A stretch of DNA of 13,746 nucleotides from Caulobacteraceae bacterium UBA5005 (GTDB lineage: Bacteria > Pseudomonadota > Alphaproteobacteria > Caulobacterales > Caulobacteraceae): positions 6,280-20,025 of the forward strand of contig DGYN01000017.1 of NCBI GenBank assembly GCA_002398405.1, given 5' to 3'. Positions within the stretch are counted from its first letter, which is position 1. Every line of letters begins with the position of its first letter. Shown piece after piece: positions 1 to 6,123 of this stretch. The position numbers and the translations under genes were made by a program. The notes below the pieces were generated by a model. That model was not told where the DNA came from. It made no database searches and worked only from the letters and a program-made list of their open reading frames with translations.

Positions 1-149
1 GTGCCGGTCTGGGCGATGCCCAGGACATCCTGACCTGCGAGGGCGACCGGAATCGCCTGGGCCTGGATCGGGGTGGCGGTCGTATAGCCGGTGTCGGCCA
101 CCGCCTGGAGGGTAGAGGGGCTCAGCCCCAGTTCGGAAAATTCTGTCAT
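1..149 (-). CDS. DEAD-box ATP-dependent RNA helicase, N-terminal fragment (RhlE-like), cut by window edge
   Basis: Reading the minus strand from the ATG at 149-147 gives 49 codons with no stop before the window ends, beginning MTEFSELGLSPSTLQ. Residues about 20-31 (GYTTATPIQAQA) are the Q motif that recognises adenine in DEAD-box helicases. The fragment ends in AQTGT, the start of Walker A motif I (AxTGxGK). This is the expected order and spacing for the first 50 residues of an RhlE-type RNA helicase, which unwinds structured RNA in ribosome assembly or mRNA turnover, often under cold stress. The rest lies outside the window, so RhlE against other DEAD-box subfamilies (CsdA, SrmB, DbpA) cannot be settled. 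The gene lies 117 bp downstream of parE on the same strand. Confidence 0.88.
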   Translation of the reverse strand, partial: MTEFSELGLSPSTLQAVADTGYTTATPIQAQAIPVALAGQDVLGIAQTG

Positions 150-171
150 GTCACGCTGGTTAAATCTCGAG

Positions 172-199
172 GCCGCCCGGTCTTGAGCGTGCGGGCGGC
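172..199. repeat. GC-rich inverted repeat in the parE-helicase gap
   Basis: GCCGCCCG at 172-179 is a perfect 8-bp inverted repeat of CGGGCGGC at 192-199, with a 12-nt loop. It lies after the parE stop and 23 bp before the helicase start. On the minus strand it would form a strong hairpin in the helicase leader, but no U-tract follows on either strand, so a classical intrinsic terminator is not supported. It could be a leader structure or a Rho-assisted end for parE transcripts. Confidence 0.35.
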
Positions 200-231
200 G
201 CGGATTCGCCAACCTGCCTTCGAGGCGGCGA

Positions 232-259
232 CCCTTAGTCCCATTGGGTGTAAAGTCAA
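232..259 (-). promoter_or_regulatory. Possible promoter for the DEAD-box helicase
   Basis: On the minus strand TTGACT (259-254) is followed after 16 nt by TAAGGG (237-232), just after the parE stop. The -35 resembles the TTGAC core of alphaproteobacterial housekeeping promoters. The -10 is poor, although ACTAAG keeps the CTA of the Caulobacter GCTANAWC element. It would give an independent transcript for the helicase with a leader of about 75 nt containing the inverted repeat at 172-199. This is a weak match by eye only. Confidence 0.25.
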
Positions 260-266
260 CGCGTGG

Positions 267-2297
267 CTAGACGTCGATATCCTCGACCGCGAACTCCGCG
301 TTCTCCTGAATAAACCGGAAGCGGAGTTCCGCCTTCCTGCCCATCAGGGTCTCAACCAGATCCTCCACCGCCTCTTCCGACCGTGGCAACGTCACCCGCG
401 CCAGGGTGCGCTTGGTCGGGTCCATGGTGGTTTCCTTGAGTTGGGCGGGCATCATTTCGCCCAGGCCCTTGAACCGGCCGATATCCGGCCTCTTGCCCTT
501 GAAGGTTGTGGCGAGGAGCTCGTCCTTGTGCGCGTCATCGCGGGCGTACTCGACGGTCGGCCCGTGACTGATGCGGTAGAGGGGCGGCAGAGCCAGGAAC
601 AGGCGGCCATTGCGGATCAGGTCGGGCATGGTGCGGTAGAAGAAGGTGATCAGAAGACTCGCGATATGGGCGCCGTCGACGTCGGCGTCGGTCATGATGA
701 CGATGCGCTCGTAGCGCAGTTCCTCTTCCCTAAACCGTGTCCCGCCCTGAACGCCCAGGGCCAGCATCAGGTTGGAAAGTTCCTGGTTGTCTGCCGCCTT
801 GCCGCCGGAAGAGGAGGCGACGTTGAGGATCTTACCGCGCAGGGGCAGGATCGCCTGGGTCTTGCGGTTGCGCGCCTGTTTGGCCGAACCGCCGGCGGAA
901 TCGCCCTCGACGATGAAAAGCTCGGTGCCGTCCATGGCGTCGCCGGAACAGTCAGCGAGCTTGCCGGGCAGGCGCAGCTTGCGGGTCGCGGACGCGCGGG
1001 CGACCTCCTTGTCCTTGCGGCGCTTGAGCCGCTCCTCGGCCCGCTCAATGACGAAATCCAGCAGGGTGCGGGCGGCCTTGGGCGAAGCGGTCAGCCAGTG
1101 GTCAAAGGGATCGCGCAGGGTGGCTTCCACCAGGCGCTGGGCGTCAGATGAGGAGAGGCGCTCCTTCGTCTGGCCCTGGAACTCGGGATTTTTAACAAAG
1201 ACGCTGATCAGGGCGCCCGCCATGGCCGCGACGTCCTCGGCGGTAACGATGCCCGCCCGCTTGTCACCGACCAGGTCAGCATATTGTTTCAGCCCGCGCG
1301 TCAGGGCGGCGCGGAAGCCCGCCTCGTGGGTGCCGCCTTCGGGCGTCGGGACCGTGTTGCAGTAGGACTGGATGAAGCCGTCGGCTTCGCCAAAGCCTGC
1401 CGGGCTCCAGGTCACCGCCCATTCGACGGCGCCGGCCTCGCCCTCACGCTCGACCCGGCCGGCGAAGGTTTCGGTGACGGTCTCGATGCCCGCCGTGCGC
1501 TCGGCCAGGAAGTCGGCCAGGCCGCCGGGGAAGTGGAATGTGGCTTCAGGGACCGTCGCGTCGCGGATCAGGGAGGGGTCGCAGGACCAGCGGATCTCGA
1601 CGCCGCGGAACAGGTAGGCCTTGGACCTGGCCATGCGGTAGACGCGGGCCGGCTTGAACGAGGCGTTTTCGCCGAAGATCTCCTCGTCCGGCTTGAAGCG
1701 GATGGCGGTGCCCCGCTTCTTGGAGGGCGCGACCTTTTCAAGTTTCCCAAGCGGTTTGCCGCGGGAGAAAGCCTGGCGATGTTCGAAACCATCGCGCCAC
1801 ACGGTCGCTTCAAGATGTTCCGACAAGGCATTGACAACACTGACGCCGACGCCGTGCAGGCCGCCGGAGGTTTCATAGGCCTTGCCGGAGAATTTCCCCC
1901 CCGAATGGAGGACGGTCATGATGACTTCCAGGGCCGATTTTCCCGGATAGCGGGGGTGGGTATCGACGGGCATGCCTCGCCCATCGTCTTTCACCGTCAG
2001 ATAGCCGTCGGCGTCGAGGGTAACCTCGATCAGCTTGGCGTGGCGCGCCACCGCCTCGTCCATGGAGTTGTCCAGCACCTCGGCGAACAGGTGGTGCAGG
2101 GCCCGCTCGTCGGTGCCGCCGATGTACATCCCCGGTCGCTTGCGCACCGGTTCCAGCCCTTCCAGGACCTCGATGTCCTTGGCCGAATAGGAGGACGTCA
2201 GCTTGGGATCGGGGCGCGGTTCATGGCTCTCGGCCAACGGCGAGGCGGGAGGCGGGGCGAGGGCCTCGTCGAACAGGGAAGGCTGAGGCTTGGACAT
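267..2297 (-). CDS. parE: DNA topoisomerase IV subunit B (ParE)
   Basis: This 676-residue protein is the ATPase half of topoisomerase IV, which with ParC decatenates daughter chromosomes. The GHKL ATPase domain shows EVLDNSMDEA (73-82; E73 aligns with the catalytic base, N77 with the Mg ligand), DDGRGMP (104-110) and the GGLHGVGVSVVNALS ATP lid (145-159). A transducer domain follows, with QTK (376-378) carrying the gamma-phosphate-sensing lysine. The TOPRIM domain has EGDSAGG (464-470) and DADVDG (537-542), with RFKGLGEM at 608-615. The length and lack of the extra C-terminal insertion of many GyrB proteins, plus AKQARNRKTQAILPLRGKI, favour ParE over GyrB. About 38 residues, rich in Pro and Ala, precede the conserved region. 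The ATG at 2297 fits, although no clear Shine-Dalgarno precedes it. The gene lies 66 bp downstream of the MscS gene. Confidence 0.95.
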   Translation of the reverse strand: MSKPQPSLFDEALAPPPASPLAESHEPRPDPKLTSSYSAKDIEVLEGLEPVRKRPGMYIGGTDERALHHLFAEVLDNSMDEAVARHAKLIEVTLDADGYLTVKDDGRGMPVDTHPRYPGKSALEVIMTVLHSGGKFSGKAYETSGGLHGVGVSVVNALSEHLEATVWRDGFEHRQAFSRGKPLGKLEKVAPSKKRGTAIRFKPDEEIFGENASFKPARVYRMARSKAYLFRGVEIRWSCDPSLIRDATVPEATFHFPGGLADFLAERTAGIETVTETFAGRVEREGEAGAVEWAVTWSPAGFGEADGFIQSYCNTVPTPEGGTHEAGFRAALTRGLKQYADLVGDKRAGIVTAEDVAAMAGALISVFVKNPEFQGQTKERLSSSDAQRLVEATLRDPFDHWLTASPKAARTLLDFVIERAEERLKRRKDKEVARASATRKLRLPGKLADCSGDAMDGTELFIVEGDSAGGSAKQARNRKTQAILPLRGKILNVASSSGGKAADNQELSNLMLALGVQGGTRFREEELRYERIVIMTDADVDGAHIASLLITFFYRTMPDLIRNGRLFLALPPLYRISHGPTVEYARDDAHKDELLATTFKGKRPDIGRFKGLGEMMPAQLKETTMDPTKRTLARVTLPRSEEAVEDLVETLMGRKAELRFRFIQENAEFAVEDIDV

Positions 2298-2317
2298 GGT
2301 GTGAATTTGCTGCGATT

Positions 2318-2358
2318 CGCTTGTCCGGTATGGGCTCGCGACGAGTCCGGAGCAAGCG
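2318..2358 (-). repeat. Imperfect hairpin between the mscS-like gene and parE
   Basis: CGCTTG (2318-2323) pairs with CAAGCG (2353-2358). After a small asymmetric bulge CCGG (2325-2328) pairs with CCGG (2347-2350), and inside this CTCG (2335-2338) pairs with CGAG (2342-2345) around a 3-nt loop. The 41-nt structure fills most of the 66-bp gap and would lie in the transcript entering parE. No U-tract follows, so it may be a partial terminator, an mRNA-processing or stability element, or a parE leader structure. Confidence 0.4.
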
Positions 2359-2363
2359 GGACC

Positions 2364-3425
2364 TTAGGTCACAGGCTTTCCAGGCGGTGGGAGCCCCTGG
2401 GCCTTGGCCTGGGCGGCGTCCACCTTCTTGCCGCGGATCAGGTCGTCGGCGGCGTCGTTGACCTTGGTGGGGGCCGCGTCCGGCGTCGCCGCCTGCTTGG
2501 TGCGCTTGAGGCCCAGGGCGTCGCGGGCGACCTGGCCCTCCTCGCCGAACAGGCCGCGCAGGCGCAGTTCGTGCTGCGGGAAGGGTATTTCAAAGCCCGA
2601 AGCCCGAAGCGCATCCTCGATGGCCCAGGTATAGGCCGCGTGCGCCGCATTGGGCCGCTTCACCGCCTCCAGCGCCGGCCAGACCACCAGTTCGAAATTT
2701 AGGCCGTTGGGCCCAAAGCCCACCAGCCAGACCTGGGTCTTGCGGTCTTTGGTGTCGCTCAGGGTGAAGGGAACCCCGTGCGCGGCCTTGAGCACCGCGT
2801 CGCGCACCGCTTCTTTGTCCGATCCGAAGGCGACGACGAAGGGGATGTGCATCCGCCGCGTGCCGTTGTTGAAGGTCCAGTTGGTGACCGGAACCTCGAT
2901 CAGCCGCGAATTGGGGATCATGACGTTGAGGTCGTCGTTGTTGCGGATACGGGTAGCGCGGGGTCCGATCTCGGCGACGACGCCACGCTCGCCGGTCTGC
3001 AGTTCGATGTAATCCCCGATCCGCACCAGCTTGTCGAAGATCAGCACGATGCCGCTGATGAATTCCTTGACGATCCCCTGCAGGCCAAAGCCCAGGCCCA
3101 CGCCTAGCGCGCCGGCGAACAGGGTCAGGGATGACAGGTCCAAGCCAAGCGTCGAGAAGGCGGCGATCACGCCCAGAATCACCAGGCTGTAGGTGATCAG
3201 CTTCTCGAAAATGTAGATCGAGGGACCCGCTTCGCCCGCGCGAAGCCTCACGCGCCGGATCATGGCCGCGACGATGCGCGACACCAGGATCGCCACGATG
3301 ATGATGACGATCGCCGCGACGATGCCGCCGACGGTGATGGTCGACTTGCCCAGCTGGACAAGCGCCAGGGCGTCGAAGTCCCTCAGTTCCTTCGGCAGCA
3401 GATCCTCAGGCATGGAGGGGAGCAT
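2364..3425 (-). CDS. MscS-family mechanosensitive ion channel
   Basis: This 353-residue inner-membrane protein fits a small-conductance mechanosensitive channel that opens on membrane tension during hypo-osmotic shock. Hydrophobic helices lie near residues 30-55 and 73-93. The pore-lining TM3 starts near 98 with the Gly/Ala-rich GALGVGLGFGLQG (105-117) and continues into a helix ending near 131. The cytoplasmic beta domain follows with IGDYIEL (136-142), a VxxIGxRxTRIR-like stretch (150-161), IPNSRLI (170-176) and VTNWTF (180-185). About 55 C-terminal residues are polar, Ala/Lys/Pro-rich and probably disordered. The core, with only three helices, is like MscS rather than the large MscK type. 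The ATG at 3425 lies 21 nt after the stop of the small upstream frame; a second ATG at 3413 would remove four residues, and neither has a clear Shine-Dalgarno, which suits an operon-internal gene. Which ions or solutes pass is not visible. Confidence 0.93.
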   Translation of the reverse strand: MLPSMPEDLLPKELRDFDALALVQLGKSTITVGGIVAAIVIIIVAILVSRIVAAMIRRVRLRAGEAGPSIYIFEKLITYSLVILGVIAAFSTLGLDLSSLTLFAGALGVGLGFGLQGIVKEFISGIVLIFDKLVRIGDYIELQTGERGVVAEIGPRATRIRNNDDLNVMIPNSRLIEVPVTNWTFNNGTRRMHIPFVVAFGSDKEAVRDAVLKAAHGVPFTLSDTKDRKTQVWLVGFGPNGLNFELVVWPALEAVKRPNAAHAAYTWAIEDALRASGFEIPFPQHELRLRGLFGEEGQVARDALGLKRTKQAATPDAAPTKVNDAADDLIRGKKVDAAQAKAQGLPPPGKPVT

Positions 3426-3446
3426 GAGCGGCCCATGGCCGGCCCG

Positions 3447-3677
3447 TCAATGCATGGCGTTGACGCGGAGGTTGCCCTTGCGGTCGGTGTTGTCGCCGAT
3501 CTCCCAGCCGGCCGGGCAGGGGCCAAGCAGTTTGTGGCGGCGGACCTGCCGGACATCGCGCCCCGGACCTTTGATGACGTAGTCGACTTCGAAATCGCGG
3601 CTGAGGTCACCCTTCACCTTGGCCCGAACCAGCATGTCGTGACCGTTCAGGGTGCGGCGGTCCTCAGATAGGCCCAC
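3447..3677 (-). CDS. Small unrecognised protein overlapping the M56 protease 3' end, or its frameshifted tail
   Basis: The frame begins with GTG at 3677, overlaps the last 31 nt of the M56 protease gene and ends with TGA 21 nt before the channel gene. It encodes 76 residues; an ATG at 3635, just after the protease stop, would give 62. I count 63 of 76 codons ending in G or C, matching neighbouring real genes, so the 200 bp between protease and channel looks coding. The protein is basic and soluble, has no signal peptide or membrane helix, and carries one cysteine in LGPCPAGWEIGDN (51-63). I do not recognise the family. Two readings fit: a coupled small gene, or a C-terminal periplasmic extension of the M56 protein put out of frame by one base. 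The frame stays open upstream through at least part of the protease gene, which permits the second reading. No good Shine-Dalgarno precedes either start. Confidence 0.5.
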   Translation of the reverse strand: MGLSEDRRTLNGHDMLVRAKVKGDLSRDFEVDYVIKGPGRDVRQVRRHKLLGPCPAGWEIGDNTDRKGNLRVNAMH

Positions 3678-4543
3678 AGATCGGCCACGAGATTGCCGTG
3701 CCGAAGCCCCGCCACAAGGTCTTCGCCAGGCGTCGCGCCATGGAAGGTGTAGGCGTAGGACCAGACCAGCAGGAACAGCCCGGCTCCCATGAAGACCGCA
3801 CCGAACACCCGGGGATAGGGCAGGGGCTCGCCGCGCACCACGGCGGCGATGCGTGCCTCCAGCGGATGGCTTCCAAAGGCGCAGACCCCCATCGGACCCA
3901 GCTGAGCCTTCAGCATGGTGCTGGCGTAACGCCGCCGCTGGTCAGGAAAGGCGTCCATGACGCCGGCGTCGCAGGCCATTTCCTGGTCGTGCTTCAGGGC
4001 GATGGCGGCGAGGTGGATCAGCGGGTTGAACCACAACAGGCACCGCAGCAGGCCCATGGCGGCGTTGGCCAATACGTCGTTGCGCTCCAGGTGCATCCGC
4101 TCATGGGTGCGGATCAGTTTTTGCTCGGCGGGGGTGAACCGGCTGGTGAAGTCCACCGGCAGGCACAGCCTTGGGCGGAACAGGCCCACCACCGCGGGAC
4201 CAGCCGTCCCCCGGCGGACCCGGATCGACATGTAGAGGTGCATCCCGGCCATCATGAGAAGGCCTGCCGCTACCCCTCCGAGCCAGATCTTTGTCGTCCA
4301 GACCGGCAGGACGGGAAGGACCCAGTCGGCGGGAATGGGCGGTCCAAGGCTTGAGTGAGGAAAGGTGAGAACGCCGGCGGTAAGGTCGCCGATCAGGGTG
4401 ATGGGGATCAGGATCCAGAGACGATAGGCTAGGTCGGCTCCGCACCAGCGCCTTATGGGCGTTCGAAGAATGAGGACGAGCAGGACGGCCACGCCGAGGC
4501 TGATGTTCAGCCGGACCAGGGCCATGGCGAGCTCAGTCGTCAT
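3647..4543 (-). CDS. M56-family (BlaR1/MecR1-like) membrane metalloprotease
   Basis: This 298-residue integral membrane protein resembles the protease half of BlaR1/MecR1, which cleaves or inactivates a partner BlaI-type repressor after sensing an envelope signal. Helices lie near residues 5-27, 40-60, 84-105 and 243-265. The zinc site is THERMH (146-151: H147, E148, H151), followed by WFNPLIHLA (171-179) and EMACDAGVM (188-196), with E188 the probable third ligand. After the last helix only about 30 residues follow, so the beta-lactam-binding sensor domain of true BlaR1 is absent and the signal is unknown. The start codon overlaps the end of the repressor gene by 11 nt, typical of translational coupling. 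The 3' end overlaps a further coding frame, so the protein may be artificially short through a frameshift. I infer a regulatory pair with the upstream BlaI-like protein. Confidence 0.9.
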   Translation of the reverse strand: MTTELAMALVRLNISLGVAVLLVLILRTPIRRWCGADLAYRLWILIPITLIGDLTAGVLTFPHSSLGPPIPADWVLPVLPVWTTKIWLGGVAAGLLMMAGMHLYMSIRVRRGTAGPAVVGLFRPRLCLPVDFTSRFTPAEQKLIRTHERMHLERNDVLANAAMGLLRCLLWFNPLIHLAAIALKHDQEMACDAGVMDAFPDQRRRYASTMLKAQLGPMGVCAFGSHPLEARIAAVVRGEPLPYPRVFGAVFMGAGLFLLVWSYAYTFHGATPGEDLVAGLRHGNLVADLWAYLRTAAP

Positions 4544-4907
4544 TATCCCCGGCCTCCTCGATCAGCCGCTTCAGCCGTTTGACTTCTTCGGGCTTGAGTT
4601 TGCGGTACTCGGCGAAATGGGAAATCAGCGGCGTCAGCTGCCCCTCGAACAGGCGGTCGAGAAGGCTCTGGCTTTCGGCCTGCAGGTAGTCGGCCCGTTC
4701 CACCAGGGCGCGGTATTGGTGGACGCCGGCCTCGCGTTCAGAGGCGATGGCCTTCTTGTGCAGCAGACGGTTGACCAGGGTCTTGACCGTCGCCCGGCCC
4801 CAGGCCTGGGTTTCGGTGACCTCGGCCAGCAGGTCGTCGAAGGACATGGGCGCGCCCCGCCTCCAAAGGACGTCCATGATCTGGCTTTCAGCGGCGGTGA
4901 TCTGCAT
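4533..4907 (-). CDS. BlaI/MecI/CopY-family transcriptional repressor
   Basis: The protein has 124 residues, the usual size for BlaI/MecI repressors, which bind DNA as dimers and are inactivated by proteolysis or metal. Residues 1-70 form the winged helix, with ITAAESQIMDVLWRRG (3-18) as first helix and WGRATVKTLVNRLLHKKA (36-53) as the recognition-helix region typical of the family (W-x-x-x-TVKTLLNRL). Residues 72-120 are the helical dimerisation arm. The start at 4907 gives the standard N-terminus. It heads the minus-strand cluster: its stop overlaps the M56 protease start, which names the likely partner. Palindromic boxes directly upstream suggest self-repression. With no beta-lactamase nearby and no penicillin-binding domain in the protease, a role outside beta-lactam resistance is likely, perhaps envelope stress; this is inference. 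Confidence 0.93.
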   Translation of the reverse strand: MQITAAESQIMDVLWRRGAPMSFDDLLAEVTETQAWGRATVKTLVNRLLHKKAIASEREAGVHQYRALVERADYLQAESQSLLDRLFEGQLTPLISHFAEYRKLKPEEVKRLKRLIEEAGDNDD

Positions 4908-4911
4908 GGGC

Positions 4912-4946
4912 TACGCTCGTAAACTTACCAAGAGACTACGCCCGTG
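4912..4946. promoter_or_regulatory. Candidate BlaI-type operator boxes
   Basis: Two related sites have centres 25 bp apart: TACGCTCGTA (4912-4921, perfect 4-bp arms) and TACGCCCGTG (4937-4946, one arm mismatch). Both fit the TAC-n4-GTA skeleton of the known BlaI/MecI core operator TACA-nn-TGTA. Between them, overlapping the first, lies another palindrome, GTAAACTTAC (4919-4928). Box 1 ends 5 nt before the repressor start and box 2 overlaps the candidate -10, so binding would block transcription of the repressor gene. Assignment is by pattern and position only. Confidence 0.45.
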
Positions 4947-4960
4947 ATCCCTCCTGTCAA
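4933..4960 (-). promoter_or_regulatory. Candidate promoter of the BlaI-M56 cluster
   Basis: On the minus strand a perfect TTGACA (4960-4955) is followed after 16 nt by TAGTCT (4938-4933), which keeps the T-A and final T of a -10. Transcription would begin near 4926, giving a leader of about 19 nt before the repressor ATG. The -10 overlaps operator box 2 and the start site falls on the GTAAACTTAC palindrome. Confidence 0.45.
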
Positions 4961-4980
4961 GCTGCGGCGACCGCTTGCGG

Positions 4981-4998
4981 GACGCGCCGGTCCGCGTC
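4981..4998. repeat. Short inverted repeat upstream of the DUF3089 gene
   Basis: GACGCG (4981-4986) and CGCGTC (4993-4998) form a 6-bp stem with a 6-nt loop, ending 11 bp before the DUF3089 start. It could be a leader hairpin or a protein site for the plus-strand gene in the divergent region. In GC-rich DNA a 6-bp dyad can arise by chance. Confidence 0.25.
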
Positions 4999-5009
4999 AC
5001 TGCTAAGGC

Positions 5010-6113
5010 ATGGCGAAACGTTTCGGCGCCCTGTCGTGGATCTGCCTCCTTTTGGGGGGAACGAGCCTCTTCCTGGCCGCCGCCGTGCTGGTCTGGTGGG
5101 GGCCGATCCGCGAATGGTTCATGGACCCTGGCGTTCCCTATCAGACCTATTCACCGCCGCCCGCACCCGACTATGGCCAGGGCTCGGCTTGGGCCCTGCT
5201 GCCGGTGGGCGAGGCGCCCAGGGGCGCGGATGTCTTCTTCGTGCATCCGACCACCTACGATGGCGACGAATGGAACGCCGATATTGACGACGCCCGCGCC
5301 CGGCGGCTGCTCAACGAGGTGATGATCCCCAACCACGCCGGGCCGTTCCTGAAAGTCGGCCGGGTGTTCGCGCCCCGCTACCGCCAGGCCAACCTCTATT
5401 CGACCCTGACCCTTCGCGAGGACGCGCGCGACGCCCGCGCCTTCGCCTATGGCGATATCCGCACCGCCTTCGACCGCTATATCGACACCTATGACGAGGG
5501 CCTGCCCCTGGTCATTGTCGGGGTCGAGCAGGGCGGGGTGCTGGCCGAGCGGCTGGCGCGCGAGCTTGCGGCGGACCCGGCGATGAAGGGGCGTATCGCC
5601 GCCGTCTATCTGATCGAGACCGCCGTCCCCGCCGACGCCTATGGCGAAGGCGCTGTCCTGCCGGCCTGCCGCGCCCGCGGTCAAACGGGCTGCGTCGCGG
5701 CCTGGGTCGGCGAAACCTACAACGACGCCTCCCGCACGCCCTACCGGCTGCGCCACGCGCCGGTGTGGAACGGCGGACAGCTGGTCAGTCTGGCGGGCCG
5801 CGAACCGCTCTGCTTCAACCCCCTGCTCGGCGCCGTCACCGGCCAGACAGCGGAAGCCAAGTCTCACCTGGGCGGCGCCAACGCCTCCGGCCTGGAGTGG
5901 GGCGCGCGGCCGGGCTTTCAGCAACACCAGATCGGCGCGCAATGCGTGGATGGGGTCCTCAAGATCACCCGCCCAAGGGCGCCGGCCCTTCGCCCCGCGC
6001 TGAGCTGGACCGAGCGTCAGGAGGCGCGGCCCTACAGCCTGTTCTACGCCGACCTGGAGGCCGATGCCCTGGCTCGCGTCGCGGCCCTGGCCAAGCCCGC
6101 CGCCGCGCCTTAA
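5010..6113 (+). CDS. DUF3089 alpha/beta-hydrolase-like membrane-anchored protein
   Basis: This 367-residue protein has a short basic N-terminus and one hydrophobic segment (about 12-31), so it is probably anchored in the inner membrane with the rest in the periplasm. The order GADVFFVHPTTYDG (72-85), FAPRYRQANLY (120-130), YIDTYDEGLPLVIVG (157-171) and later CFNPL matches my memory of DUF3089, a family with an alpha/beta-hydrolase fold and no well-defined substrate. At the nucleophile elbow, where relatives read G-H-S-Q-G, this protein has GVEQGG (171-176): the serine is Glu173. It may be catalytically dead, use other chemistry, or have a structural role. No well-spaced Shine-Dalgarno precedes the ATG at 5010, but the start gives a sensible membrane anchor. 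It is 10 nt upstream of kdsA and probably cotranscribed, suggesting an envelope link. The family call is fairly firm; the function is unknown. Confidence 0.82.
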   Translation: MAKRFGALSWICLLLGGTSLFLAAAVLVWWGPIREWFMDPGVPYQTYSPPPAPDYGQGSAWALLPVGEAPRGADVFFVHPTTYDGDEWNADIDDARARRLLNEVMIPNHAGPFLKVGRVFAPRYRQANLYSTLTLREDARDARAFAYGDIRTAFDRYIDTYDEGLPLVIVGVEQGGVLAERLARELAADPAMKGRIAAVYLIETAVPADAYGEGAVLPACRARGQTGCVAAWVGETYNDASRTPYRLRHAPVWNGGQLVSLAGREPLCFNPLLGAVTGQTAEAKSHLGGANASGLEWGARPGFQQHQIGAQCVDGVLKITRPRAPALRPALSWTERQEARPYSLFYADLEADALARVAALAKPAAAP

Positions 6114-6117
6114 GGAG
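6112..6117 (+). promoter_or_regulatory. Ribosome binding site fixing the kdsA start
   Basis: AAGGAG lies 6 nt before the ATG at 6124 and overlaps the TAA stop of the DUF3089 gene. It supports this start over an in-frame ATG at 6064 inside the upstream gene, and suggests termination-reinitiation coupling. Confidence 0.8.
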
Positions 6118-6123
6118 CCCGCC

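Noticed and set aside
1284..2702. Long plus-strand open frame (472 codons) opposite parE and the channel gene
   Set aside because: It lies antisense to two clearly conserved genes. Its translation is low-complexity and rich in Gly, Ala, Arg and Leu with no recognisable domain, as expected from antisense frames in GC-rich DNA.
3647..3700. Cytochrome-c-like look of the M56 C-terminus (ADLWAYLRT)
   Set aside because: It is a chance resemblance: there is no CxxCH haem-binding motif, and the segment directly follows a membrane helix of the protease.
6064..6123. Upstream in-frame start that would add 20 residues to KdsA
   Set aside because: The extension lies inside the DUF3089 coding region and encodes a Pro/Trp-rich run unlike KdsA. 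The ATG at 6124 has an AAGGAG site and the family N-terminus.
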